Notes: generated by a model not told the origin, from the sequence alone. A DNA stretch of 64,000 bases from Rhynchopus sp. YZ270_cl-10 (GCA_964035575.1 OZ037881.1:372001-436000), one strand, 5' to 3'; positions 52,826-62,740 are shown, numbered from the stretch's first letter. Numbers and translations: made by a program.

Positions 52826-54341
52826 CTACTCCGTGGCCTCGGTCTCCTGCTCGGACTTCTTCTTCTTAAGCTCGGAGAGCTCCTCCTTTGCCTTCTCGAG
52901 CGCCTTCTCTGCCTCCTCAACCTTCTTCTCGAGGCCCTTGATGTCGTCTTCTGTCACGAGCTTGGCAGAGGACATCTTGAGGGTGCTGCCGGAGGTCTTG
53001 TCCTCCACCTTGCCCTCCCAGTAGGGGCGCATGTCGACCTTCTTGGGAGGTGCGTTGGTTCCCTTGAAGAAGTCTGCCGCAGTCAAGGCAGCCTCGGGTC
53101 CCGAGGACGGAGGGTAAATGTCCTCCTGGAATTCGTTGGCGGAGGTCTTGCGGGGAAGCTTGAAGCTGATGGGGGTAATGCTGTTGGGCTCGAGCTTCAT
53201 GATGCGTGCAAGCTCGCAGCTGCGCACGTCGCATGCAAGCTTGGGCATCATGCACAGACCCTTGGCAGGGGTGCTCGAAGAGAAGCAGTCCAGCTCCGTG
53301 ATCGGGGTCTCCTCGTTCCACAGCTCGTAGTAGCGGATGTTACCGTCTCCCTTGCCCGAGAGGTACAGCATGTTTGTGTCCTCGTCGATGAACGGCATGA
53401 GCACACCCGACTGCGAGTCGATCTCCTCAATGTGAAGCGGCTCCGCAAGGTTGTTCACATCCCACACCATCAGCTGACGCTCGTGCTTCTTGGAGAACCC
53501 GGTTGTCACAATCTGGTTCCTGTTTTTCGCCCACACACTCCTCTGCGTCTTGGGTCCGTCGTGTGCCGCAACCTCGTGCACAACGTTGCCAGTCCGGGGG
53601 TCAATGACACGCATCTTCTTGTCCTTGCATGTGGTGTTGATTAGGCTACCGTCAGCGTTCCAGTTGATCGATGCGATTTGTTCGGTGTGGCAGGAGATGG
53701 TACCACGGTCACCCTTCTCAATGTCCCTGAGATGCAGGTTGGTGGCAAGGTTTCATTACACAAAGGGCATACCAAAGCTTAACGGTGTGGTCCATCGACG
53801 CAGTTGCGAGCACGTGCTCCGCAGACGGATGCCACGAGAGAATACCGACCTTCTTTCCGTGCCCGGTGTGGGTCACCATGGGGTCAGTCATGTCCTTCTC
53901 GAGACCCTCCTCGGGGATCTGCCAGATCATGAGGTTGCAGTCGTCAGATCCTGTTGCGATCAGGTCCTTCTGGTAGGGGTGGAACTTCCACTCCATGATC
54001 TGTCCTTTGTGTCCTGTGGTTGTGTGGTGTGTTTTGTACTGTCAAGCTAAATGATGCATACCGCAAATGGCAGGGGGGTTCGGGTTGGACTTCTCGGGCT
54101 TCTGGGAATTTTTGATGACAAGCCTGCCTCCACCGCCTGCTGCCCACGCGAACGCAACCCATTTGTCGTTGGCGTCAATAAGGTTGGAGCAGTCCCAGAT
54201 AATGTTGTTCACCTGTATCATTTTGTTAAAACAAAACTAGCCTCTAAATGTACATACCTTCAAGTCACGGAAAGTGTTGTCGCTCTTGGCGGGGTTGGCA
54301 GAGGTGTGCCTGTACTTGGAAACCTTAGCAAGACGGGACAT
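52826..54341 (-). CDS. Coronin (WD40 actin-binding protein), spliced
   Basis: Four exons (54341-54258, 54212-54062, 54004-53773, 53726-52826) are joined by introns of 45, 57 and 46 bp with GTATG donors. All phases agree and give 455 residues, the usual length of short coronins. The N-terminus (MSRLAKVSKYRHTSANPAKS) leads into a seven-bladed WD40 propeller with typical strands (IATGSDDCNLMIWQIPEEGL, VLATASMDHTVKLWDIEKGD, SVWAKNRNQIVTTGFSKKHE, LYLSGKGDGNIRYYEL). The coronin extension follows (~305-400, FKGTNAPPKKVDMRPYWEGK). The C-terminus is a coiled coil (~415-455, GLEKKVEEAEKALEKAKEEL) for oligomerisation. Coronin binds F-actin and regulates Arp2/3 and cofilin in motility and endocytosis. 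Confidence 0.95.
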
Positions 54342-54798
54342 TGTGTCTGTGTGTTTTTCCTTTTTCTTTTTGTGTAGATCCCGCCAATCTGTAGGGTTCC
54401 GAGGGAGGGGGTGAAATGGTTTCTGTGTTCCGAAACTTTCAAGACAAATCCAAAAAGTTGGCTTGAAATATCGCAAGAAGATAAAGGGGGGGGGCGAAAA
54501 GGAGACCTTTTTTTTTGGTTAAGATTTCTTTCGTTGCAGGGGTTCAGGGGGGGAAGGGCTGGATGGGGTTAGGGGCCAAGAAACACCTTTTCCATCGTCC
54601 CCCTTCGTTCACACATCACACAGCATTGCCCCGACATTAACAATACCCTCCTATTAAGTGGGCACACCGACGCACCCCCTGTTGGCACCACTATCAAACC
54701 AGCACCAATTAGTCCAATGTAATAAGGTCGTTATTTTCTTTTTCGTGGAGTTTTTTTTTATTCGCGATTTATGCCCCCAACCTTCTTCCCCCTCGCAT
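54342..54798. promoter_or_regulatory. 5' flank of coronin
   Basis: No defined promoter motif is read. There is a G-run at 54487-54493 and otherwise mixed sequence. Confidence 0.3.
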
Positions 54799-54868
54799 TT
54801 TTGTCGACAATCACCTAAGGACCCTCTTGGGGAACCTAGGGTCTGTACTCAATGTTTGCCGAAGCCTT
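54799..54868 (+). repeat. Module E, copy 2
   Basis: TTTTTGTCGACAATCACCTA, then AGGACCCTCTTGGGGAACCT (a CCTC/GAGG-type hairpin), GTCTGTACTCAATGTTTGCC. It is closest to 60446-60518. Confidence 0.7.
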
Positions 54869-54948
54869 TTTGTACTCTTTTTGAATGCAGCCTTAATAAG
54901 GGGCTGTTTTGGATAAACAAAAAAAAAGAAGAATTTTTTTTTTTGCAA

Positions 54949-54980
54949 AGTGAATATGCCTCTCGAGCACACACATCTTG
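54949..54980 (+). repeat. Module A-type hairpin, copy 14
   Basis: GAATATGCCTCTCGAGCACA, CACATCT: the CCTCTCG loop again with a CACATCT end. Confidence 0.55.
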
Positions 54981-55530
54981 TTACCACTATCAATTATCGT
55001 GCGAGGTGCACAACTAAAAAAAAAGACGACTTAATCCAGTATGGGCAAATGCAGGGTGGGGTAGGGGGGGAGAGAGAGTGGGAAGAAACGAAGAAAAGTT
55101 TGTCAAATGGAAAAAAAGCATCGCCTCGCATGCTTTGTTCACCTTTTTGTAAAACCTTTCAAAAAAAAAATGTGTTGATTTCAAAAGGAGAGGTAAAAAG
55201 TGCAACAAATGAAAACACTTAAAACATGAATGAATGAGGGCCTCAAAATGGGCACACATACATTCACCTCCAATATAAAAAAAAAAAAAAACAACTAGGT
55301 TAGCTGAGAGACTTGAGAGTTGCCTATATTTTAGTTATTTTTTTTTCTTCTAAAATCTGGCACCCCTTTTTTCTGCTTCACACAGATTCCGATGTTAAAC
55401 TATTATTTTTTTTTCTGTATGGAGTTCTGGTTGCTCCATTTTGGGTTCTCTTTTTTTTCTGCGCCGTTTTCGTTTACTTCCTATTGTTCTCGATCTCTTG
55501 GGGGAAAAAAAAATAGCCTGATTTATCTGC

Positions 55531-58500
55531 TTATGAAGTGCGGATAATTCCCGCAGCGATAAGCTTGTTGATCTTCTCCATAACATCCTTCGACTTCATG
55601 TATGTGCTCAGGTTCTTCGGGTTCTCCTGGATCTCGCGGAGCACCTGCTGCATGTACGTGTCACCGAGGATCGCCTGGATCTCGGGGTCGGCCATGGCCC
55701 TCTGTGCGCGTTCCTCTCCATCAGCTCCTCCGCTCTCAGACTGTGGTGTAAATTGTGTTGGGGAGTTAGCATGGTTGTTACAAATGAAAGAAAGGCTATA
55801 GATGATCCTAAGCCTCTCGTTGCTTATTCTTTGGTTTATTCATCAGTCGCAGTGGTCGCGCTAATTATGGGAAAAAATGGGGAAAAAATGGATTTCGGGT
55901 ACGGAAAAACGTTCCTTGAAAAGGTTAGCTGGGGAGGCCCGGAAACCCCGTTTTGTGGCATTTCCGGGCCAATCCCGGCTTGTGGTGGGGTATATACGGA
56001 AAAATGGACAAAATTTTAGTGACTTAAATTTTCGCAAAATATGAACCCATACTCGTAAACAAGGGTCATTTTCAGGAAAATTCGGAAAATTCCGAGATTT
56101 GGAAGCAATTTTTCTCCTGAAAATCAGTGGGTTTTCAGCCCCAAAACATACCGCGATTGGAATTTCCGGAATCCGTCCGCGCTGTGGTGGGGTCACTTTG
56201 CCGAAATGGCCAATTTTTTGGTTTTGGTCAAAATCCATGTGGGTAAAGAGGGCCAATGTAAATCCCACAACCAGATTTTCTCTCCCTGATCCTGAACGTC
56301 TTGCAACATGAAAATGCGCGAAAACACCGGCATTTGCATTTCCGGAATTCGTCCGTTCTGTGGTGGGGTCAATTTGCCGAAATGGACAAGTTCTTGGTTT
56401 TGGTCAAAACCCGTCAGTGTAAGGTAAAGGGGGCAAGTGTTTGCCTGTAGAAACTGGAAGGGAACAGGCAGCGCCGCAGGCGCACGGTAACCAACTTTTT
56501 TTTTTTTTTCCTTTTCTTTTTTTCTCCTCTTTCTTTTGACTTTCCGAGCCAATTGCGTTCCACGGCGGGGTCACATGTATATGCAAGTCCACTATGTGGT
56601 GGTCTTACTCAACAATATTAGAACTTCTGGTTTCTTAATGAAATCCCCGTACTGCAAAAAAAAAACGTTCCTACCAAAACCCCCAAAAATCCCGGGATGA
56701 GGGATGGACTTTAGCGCGAGCTCTGATCAGTCGTTTGTTTTTTTTTTTTTTTTTTCTTTTGTGTGTTATTCAGGCTCTCCGCTAGGATTTCCGATTTTGA
56801 AAATATTCTGTTGATGGTCCACGTTGGTGGGGTACATGCTTGCGCCGCAGGCGCACGGTACGCAACTTTTTTTTTTTACCAACGCCCGATTTTGACTTTT
56901 TTGGGACGTTTGAGCACTCACCTCTCCATATCTTCTTCTCCTGAGCTTTTTTGACAGGTAGAACGGGTCTGAACCACTTAGCAGAACTTTTTTTTTTTTT
57001 CTTTTTTTCCCCATTTTCAAAAAGTTCTGTTGACAATCAACAGAACTTTAGTACCTAGCGGAGTGCCTGGTGTTATTGCTAATCGGTGGGTGGCAATTCC
57101 ACGTTGCTTAGTCACCTTGATCACATTCGTTATCGCGCATCAGCCGCGTGGGATACCACAAGCTTGTTGTTAGGGATGAAAATGTGGCATCAATGACAAA
57201 GTGGGGGGTGGGTATTGGGCAAATGGGAACGTACCTGGATCTTGTGGAGTGTGCGCTGGTGTCCGCTCTTGCACTCCTCGTTGTTCGCATCGAGGTCCAT
57301 TCCCTTCTGGTACTGCACCATGGCCTTGTGGTACTCCTTTCTGAAGAAGTAGATGTGTCCAAGACGGGTGATTGCCTTGACGAATCCTGCGTCAATCGCG
57401 ATGGCCTTGAGGCAGTCCTTCTCTGCGTCGTCGTACGCACCCATCTTCATGTAGGCCGCAGCACGGTTGCTGTACACGGTGTGTGCCTTGGGGTTTCTCT
57501 TGATCGCATCGTCGTAGAGGTAGATGGCCTCCTTGTACTGCTGCGCCTTGAACTTCTCGTTACCTGCAAGACGTGCCTCCTCGCACTTCTCTTCGGAGAA
57601 GTATGCCTCAGCCGCCACCTTCTTCTTCTCGGCCTCGCATTTCTGGAGCTGTTGGAAAAAGGGAGGTAACAGAAGTCCTAAATGAAATGTGGGGTGGGTG
57701 GGGGGGGGGCATACCTTGTCGAGTGTGTCTGCGGAACGGTTCTCCAGAAGAGACGCCTTGAAGGCAACAATGGCGTTGTCGTAGTCCTTCTGCTTGTGGT
57801 AGCACGTCCCCTTGCGGGTCATCGCCTTGCCGATGTCCTTGAAGTCTGCGTTGTTGTCCTTGCCGGTCTCGGTAGCCTTGTCGCACATCTCAATGCACTT
57901 CTCGTACTCCTTCTGCTCAAGGTACACTGCTGCGATGTTGTTCATGAACTGGATGTTCTTCGGCTCAAGCTCAGACGCCTTGTTGTAGAGCTCAAGCGCC
58001 TCGGGGAACTTCTTTGCCTTGTACAAGGTGTTGCCCTCGGCCTTGAAGGCGACTGCCTTTTTGTTCACCTCCTGCGCCTCGAGCTCTTCGGGGCTGTACT
58101 GCTTCACGGGCTCAGGCTCCTTCTTGGGCTCGGGCTTCTTCTGGGGTGGGGGTGCATCGTCGTCCTGGCCACCAGGCTGCTTGGTGATGCTGGTGAGCAG
58201 CTGCATCATACGCGGGTCCTGCAGGTAGTTGTTGATGAGCGAGTGGTCGTTGATCACACGCCCCAGGATGCCCATGAACTCAGGGTCGTCACGGAGCTCC
58301 TTGAGCTGCGGCATGGTGGCGATGGCGGAGTAGAGGTTAGGCCCGAAGAGCTGTGCAAGCGGGTGCGGGGGTGCCGACTTTGCCTTCTGTGCTGCCTCAA
58401 GACCGGTCACAAGCGCCTGCATGTTGGGGTCCACCTTCAGACCACTGTTGAACGCCGCAATCGATTCGTCGTACTTCCTCAGCCCCTGCAGCGCCGCCCC

Positions 58501-58728
58501 CAGCCTGGAGTACCCCTTCGCCCAGTCCGGCTTCAGCTCGACACACTCCTTTGCATCCTCAAAGGCGTTCTGGTAGTCGCCAATGCTTGTGTACGACGCA
58601 CTTCTGTTGCTGAAGAGCACATGGTTCTTCGAGTCGACCTCAATCCCCTTCGTGAAGTGCTCAATCGCCTCAGGGAAGTTCTTCGCGGAGAACGCGGCGT
58701 TCCCCTTTGCCTTATGTTCGTCAGACAT
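55531..58728 (-). CDS. STI1: STI1/Hop, Hsp70-Hsp90 organising co-chaperone, spliced
   Basis: Three exons (58728-57715, 57648-57235, 55740-55531) are joined by introns of 66 bp (GTATGC) and 1494 bp (GTACGT). All phases are 0, giving 545 residues, the length of animal and yeast STI1/Hop. The order is TPR1 (KGNAAFSAKNFPEAIEHFTK), DP1 (~125-180, PEFMGILGRVINDHSLINNY), TPR2A (EGNTLYKAKKFPEALELYNK), TPR2B (GNEKFKAQQYKEAIYLYDDA) and DP2. The last exon supplies DP2: MADPEIQAILGDTYMQQVLR ... IAAGIIRTS. Carboxylate-clamp Lys/Arg residues of the TPRs bind the C-terminal EEVD of Hsp70 and Hsp90, letting Hop pass clients between them in the cytosol. The long intron carries mobile DNA (see 55860-57069). 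Confidence 0.96.
55799..55838 (+). repeat. Module A, copy 15, inside the Hop intron
   Basis: ATAGATGATCCTAAGCCTCT, CGTTGCTTATTC. It has the same orientation as all other copies, here within an intron of a minus-strand gene. A second trace, GCTTAGTCACCTTGATCA, is at 57103-57120 near the other end of the intron. Confidence 0.6.
55860..56590. mobile_element. Relic of the 28.6-29.1 kb repeat family in the Hop intron
   Basis: Inverted relative to the island. AAAATATGAACCCATACTCG, TAAACAAGGGTCATTTTCAG (56038-56077) exactly mirrors 29036-29076. GTGGTGGGGTC...TTTGCCGAAATGG occurs twice (56180, 56355). GCGCCGCAGGCGCACGGTA through CCGAGCCAATTGC (56471-56555) mirrors 28900-28985. Confidence 0.7.
56771..57069. 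mobile_element. hAT-type MITE, copy 2, inside the Hop intron
   Basis: 299 bp, the same ends and ~99% the same sequence as 29991-30288, but with its own perfect 8-bp duplication GTGTTATT (56763-56770 and 57070-57077). It is an independent, recent insertion into the last intron of the Hop gene. Confidence 0.93.
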
Positions 58729-59300
58729 TGTTTTGTTGGTTTTCTGGGGTAAAAAGGATAGGGAAGAAAAGAAGGGTAAAAAAGGGGATCCTTACACCGC
58801 TGGTCACCTCGATTACACTTCTCGTGCAGAAAAAAAGAGTGATTGCTTGAAAAAGGGAGGAGGAATTTGCCGTTTAGTTTGTGAGATCCTATAGACCCAG
58901 TCGTGGGGGGTTCAAGTACTTTTTTTTTGTACCCCTAATACTTAGCCGTTGTTTAGATTTTTTCTCGTTGGATAATTTTACCTGAAAACTGTGATTTTGT
59001 TTTCAAAAAAGGGGTGTCTCAACACCAAAAGGATTGGGAGAGAAGGGGGGAAGGTGAAAAGCTAATGATATATATGTGTGTGTGTGTGCTCTAGTCAAAC
59101 GCGAACTGCATCCGCTCTAATGGTTATTCAAAAACCTTTCTGCAGTTCTGGAAAAAAAAAAAAAATGTCAAAAAAAAATCAGTGCATTGAACGTTGTCCT
59201 ACCTATTGTTTCTATCATGGCATGTTGAGTGCAGACAAATAACAAAAGGAATGGTGAACTCAGAAAATATGAAGCGCAAAAAAAAATAATAAAAAAAGGT
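58729..59300. other. 5' flank of Hop
   Basis: It contains a (TG)n run near 59070-59090 and a CACTTCTCGTGCAG fragment (58815) recalling module A. No gene is seen. Confidence 0.4.
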
Positions 59301-59335
59301 AACAAGATGAATGCGCCTCACGGGCACACATCTTC
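59301..59335 (+). repeat. Module A-type hairpin, copy 16
   Basis: AGATGAATGCGCCTCACGGG, CACACATCT: AGATG..TGC pairs with GCA..CATCT. Confidence 0.65.
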
Positions 59336-59405
59336 AACGTTATAGTGGAAGGGGGGGGGACAAGGTGTATGATCAAATCGGAGTTGCACAAGAAAAATAA
59401 CTGAA

Positions 59406-59513
59406 ATGGTGCTACGGGAGGGGGTCGATATTGACAGGTCGCTGACAGACAGGGAACCCTATACACACACCTCCTGATATTGACAGGTCGTTGAGCGACT
59501 TTTGAAAGCACCA
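59406..59513 (+). repeat. Module H, copy 2
   Basis: ATGGTGCT...AGCACCAT closes the element. Inside are two GATATTGACAGGTCG units, each followed by GCTGACAG or TTGAGCGAC. Confidence 0.65.
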
Positions 59514-59514
59514 T

Positions 59515-59558
59515 AAAATAATATTTTCAATCGAAAGATGGAGTTTTGTCCATCAGCG
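59515..59558 (+). repeat. Module I, copy 2
   Basis: ATAATATTTTCAATCGAAAG, ATGGAGTTTTGTCCATCAGC. It abuts module H directly. Confidence 0.7.
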
Positions 59559-59702
59559 TCGTCTTTTTGAATAAAAAGAAATGTCACGCATTTTCGTTGT
59601 GCAAAAAAGCAGTCTTCACGTACCGTTTTAGTTTTCTTGGCATTGTTGTGGCCCCTATGTTCATACTAAAATATAAATTGGAAGTTGTGCAAAAAAAAAA
59701 AT

Positions 59703-59905
59703 TGTAACTCTGATAGGTAATAATGTTCATAGACTTTCTTTTCTAAACGAAAAGAAGGCAAAGATAATAATGGAAAAATGGGCCTTCCCTAAGTAAAATG
59801 GAAAAAAAAATAATTCGTTGATTGCTCAATAACCCTGGGAGGGGTGATTGGCGACCGTATCTGAGGAACTATTTATCCTTTATTTAAGCTACGCTTGTAG
59901 GTATA
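59703..59905 (+). repeat. Module C, copy 3 (with inserted sequence)
   Basis: AACTCTGATAGGTAA, ~100 bp of extra A-rich DNA, then TTGATTGCTCAATAACCC - TGGGA - GGGGTGATTGG, CGACCGTATCTGAGGAACTA and CTACGCTTGTAG. The hairpin arms again match each other. Confidence 0.7.
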
Positions 59906-60007
59906 AAAAAAAAAGGAGGTGAGGAAATATACGTTAGCGAATTCTTTCAGCAGATCTGTGTTTTCCCTCCTAATTTTGTCCTTTTTTTCTTTTTCTTTTT
60001 CTTTTTT

Positions 60008-60070
60008 TGATAAATTATTTTTGTGTGGTTTGCCTCGGTTGTGTTGCCACAGTTGTGCCATCTCCACTTT
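60008..60070 (+). repeat. Module D, copy 3
   Basis: TTGATAAATT, then TTTGCCTCGGTTGTGTTGCC, ACAGTTGTGCCATCTCCAC. Confidence 0.7.
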
Positions 60071-60140
60071 CTTTGTTTTTTTCTTGGTTGTTATAACATT
60101 ATCTTTGGGCAGATGTAATAGGTTGGAAAGAGGACTTTTT

Positions 60141-60518
60141 TTTTGTTGTGTCGACAATCACCTGCTAATGCAGGATCTGTACTCAATATCGCCCCCTATT
60201 TTTTTTTGGGACAAATGAGAGATTAAAGAGTCGCTCAAAGCTTTTTTCACACAGAACTCCACAAAAACCACAGCTGTGTATGTAATAACACACAACCAAC
60301 GAATCAAGCAGTACAGGGTATACCAGGCGGTGTTAAGTAGTTTGGGTATTGCAAAAACAGTGTTTTTTTGTTGTGTCGACAACAATACACACTACGTTTC
60401 GCGACGACACTTACCTCACATCAAAAGACAGACTGATGGTTTTTTTATTGTGTCTACAATCGCCTAAAGGCCCGCTTGAGGAATCTAAGGTATGTACTCA
60501 ATGTTGGTCGAAGCCTTT
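60141..60518 (+). repeat. Module E, copies 3-5 (clustered)
   Basis: Three units start at 60141 (TTTTGTTGTGTCGACAATCA), 60369 and 60446 (TTTATTGTGTCTACAATCGC). Copies 3 and 5 share the TACTCAAT end; the middle one has a divergent 3' half (CGTTTCGCGACGACAC). Confidence 0.65.
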
Positions 60519-60527
60519 TTTCTTTTC

Positions 60528-61849
60528 TGGGGTGGCGACAGGGGGGGTGTGGAAAAAAATATTCACAAAAAATATTTTCAAATTCTGTCGATCACAATAA
60601 ATCACAAAAATTCACAAAAAATCACGAAAAATCACAAAAAATCACAAAAGTGTACCGTTTTGGGCCGCTGTAATTGTGCTGTAATTGTGGTGTAATTCTG
60701 CTCAGTAATGCTCAGTTGTGCTCAGTTGTACGTAAGTGTGTGTAAGTTTCGCTTAAAATTGAACTTTTTCGGCGTGGCTGCATAACCGATTCCCTACCGT
60801 GTTTCTACCAGTTGTCATGCCGTTTTGGGGCATTCATCATGGCTGTGTACCTTAGGTGACCTAAGTTTTTTTAAAAAAAAAAACTTAAGTCACCTAAGTT
60901 ACCTTAGGTCATCGTTTTTTTTTTTTTTTTTTTTTTTGCTTGGGTGGTGAAGCTGCAGGTGGTCTGAAGAGTGATGTGACCGTATTCTCTAGGTATAACA
61001 GTTACTCAAAAAATGCATTGACGAAGGAATTTTGCACTTTGACCACCATAGATTACATACTGTGTACTGTGTACTGTGTACTGTGTACTGTGCGGAAATT
61101 GACCAAAAACAAGAACTTGTCCATTTCGGCAAATTGACCCCACCACTGGCCGGACGGATTCCGGAAATGCAAATGCCGGCGTTTAAAAGCTTCACCAGGC
61201 ATCCGCCCCCTTCAGTGATGTTCATCGCCCAAGCAAAAAAAAAAAAAAAAACGGTAACTTAAGTTAACTTAAGTGACTTAAGTTGGTAACTTAAGCTGTT
61301 TTTTAAAAATAAAAACTTAAGTTACGTTTTTTTTCTAAAAAAACTTAAGTTTTTTTTTCGAAAACCTAAGTTTTTTAATTTAAGTTTTTTTTTTTAGTAG
61401 CTTAAGTCGCCTAAATTTTCCGGAGGATTTCGGAGAAAACTTAAGTTTTTTTTTTTAACTTAAGTTACACAGCCATGATTCATGTGTTGGAAAATTTTTT
61501 TTTTGTTTTCGTTGGTGAAGCTTTTAAACGGCGGTATTTGCATTTCCGGAATCCGTCCGACCAGTGGTGGGGTCAATTTGCCGAAATGGACAAGTTCTCG
61601 TTTTTGGTCAATTTCCGCAGTATACACAGTATACACAGTATACACAGGGGATTGGGAGTACAGTACACTACAGTACACTACACTACCAGAGTGGGACAAA
61701 AAAAAGCTCATCTCAAAATATGTCGATCACAAAAGATCACAAAAAATCACAAAAAATCACGACCTGTCGCAAAGAATCACAAAGAAGAAAAATGATTCTT
61801 TGTGATTTTTCGTGACTGCCCAGTTCCGACCCCCCTTGTCGCCACCCCA
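60528..61849. mobile_element. Composite TIR element (1.32 kb)
   Basis: The ends are TGGGGTGGCGACA / TGTCGCCACCCCA with the 5-bp direct repeat TTTTC on both sides. AATCACAAAAAATCAC-type tandem repeats lie just inside each end (60590-60650 and 61725-61810). Inside lie the 60838-61477 element and two opposed copies of the AACTTGTCCATTTCGGCAAA family arm. No transposase is seen. Confidence 0.65.
60838..61477. mobile_element. Inner TIR element with CTTAAG repeats
   Basis: The ends are CATGGCTGTGTA / TACACAGCCATG with a 6-bp direct repeat ATTCAT (60832-60837, 61478-61483). The interior has many AACTTAAGTT / ACTTAAGT words, each a small palindrome, and one microsatellite (TACTGTG)5 at 61059-61093. 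Confidence 0.6.
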
Positions 61850-62070
61850 TTTTCGTTCAAATCACCCCCCACATCACCCAGCCTCCGATACAAAAAATGA
61901 ACAAAAAAAACACACAAAATAAGACCTTTTTAAATACTGAAAACAGAAACTAAACACGATGGGGGGTTTTTTTTTTGGCCAAAATAGCCACAGAACACAG
62001 GGAGAAAAATATGTAGCGGGAGTTTCATTCACTTTCTGATCGCCGTATCATTTTTAGATGAAAAAAAAAA
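61850..62070. other. Spacer
   Basis: A/T-rich, no gene or module. Confidence 0.4.
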
Positions 62071-62160
62071 GGTTATAAGATGACCCTAAGCCTCTCATGC
62101 ATAGCCACCTTTGATACATAATTTAATTCGTAAGATTAGCCTCAAAAGGACGCATCTCAG
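62071..62160 (+). repeat. Module A, two copies in tandem
   Basis: TTATAAGATGACCCTAAGCC, TCTCATGCATAGCCACCTT, then a variant CGTAAGATTAGCCTCAAAAG, GACGCATCTCAG. Confidence 0.65.
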
Positions 62161-62359
62161 AGAAAAAAAAAAAATAAAAAGAAAAAAAAAAAAACTGACA
62201 ATCGTCTCATGTCGTAATATAACCTAACCCCCCCTCCTTCGCAAAGCCACCATTGTCTGGATATCACAGGGACAGACAACTTGCAGGTTTTGGAGACAGT
62301 TATTTTCCCCGGGGTAGGTTATTACACAACAGAGCGCAGAGATAAAACAAGACAAATAA

Positions 62360-62402
62360 AAGTGAAGATGTGTCTAAGCCTCTCCTGCTTAAGCCATCTC
62401 AA
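62360..62402 (+). repeat. Module A, copy 18
   Basis: AGATGTGTCTAAGCCTCTCC, TGCTTAAGCCATCT. Confidence 0.7.
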
Positions 62403-62740
62403 CAGAGAGGAAGTTCGAATGGGGTTTTTTAATGAATTTTTTTTTTTGATATTTTTTTGCTCTTGCTTTATCAGAGGGAGGGAGTAAACAGAATGGACAT
62501 GGAATGAACAGAACGAAGGAAGAAAAGGAAGAAAAAAGAAGAAGAAAAAATACCTAGGTGCACCTAGCAGGGCAGGACACACAGACAGCAAAATGAGAAT
62601 ATACCGCTCAGAAGGAACCCCATCATTGATTTCAAACACATCCCCATATCATCAAAAAAAAAAAAAATCGAACAGTCTGTATTACAGTGTAAGCTATATT
62701 GGGCGGGGGACATGAGCGAGAACACTCTTGGGGTGAGTTC

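Noticed and set aside
29923-57036. Two similar ~85-110-codon ORFs (MSTELFENG...) near 30 kb and 57 kb
   Set aside because: They are the same DNA because both lie in the two hAT MITE copies; low-complexity Lys runs come from T-runs, and no transposase motif is present.
60131-60420. Module E copies as pol III genes because of nearby T-runs
   Set aside because: T-runs are common everywhere in these spacers and lie at the start, not the end, of the conserved block.
62360-62430. Possible tRNA (GTTCGAATGG resembles a B box, preceded by a hairpin)
   Set aside because: No A box at the right distance and no 7-bp acceptor stem; the hairpin is module A.
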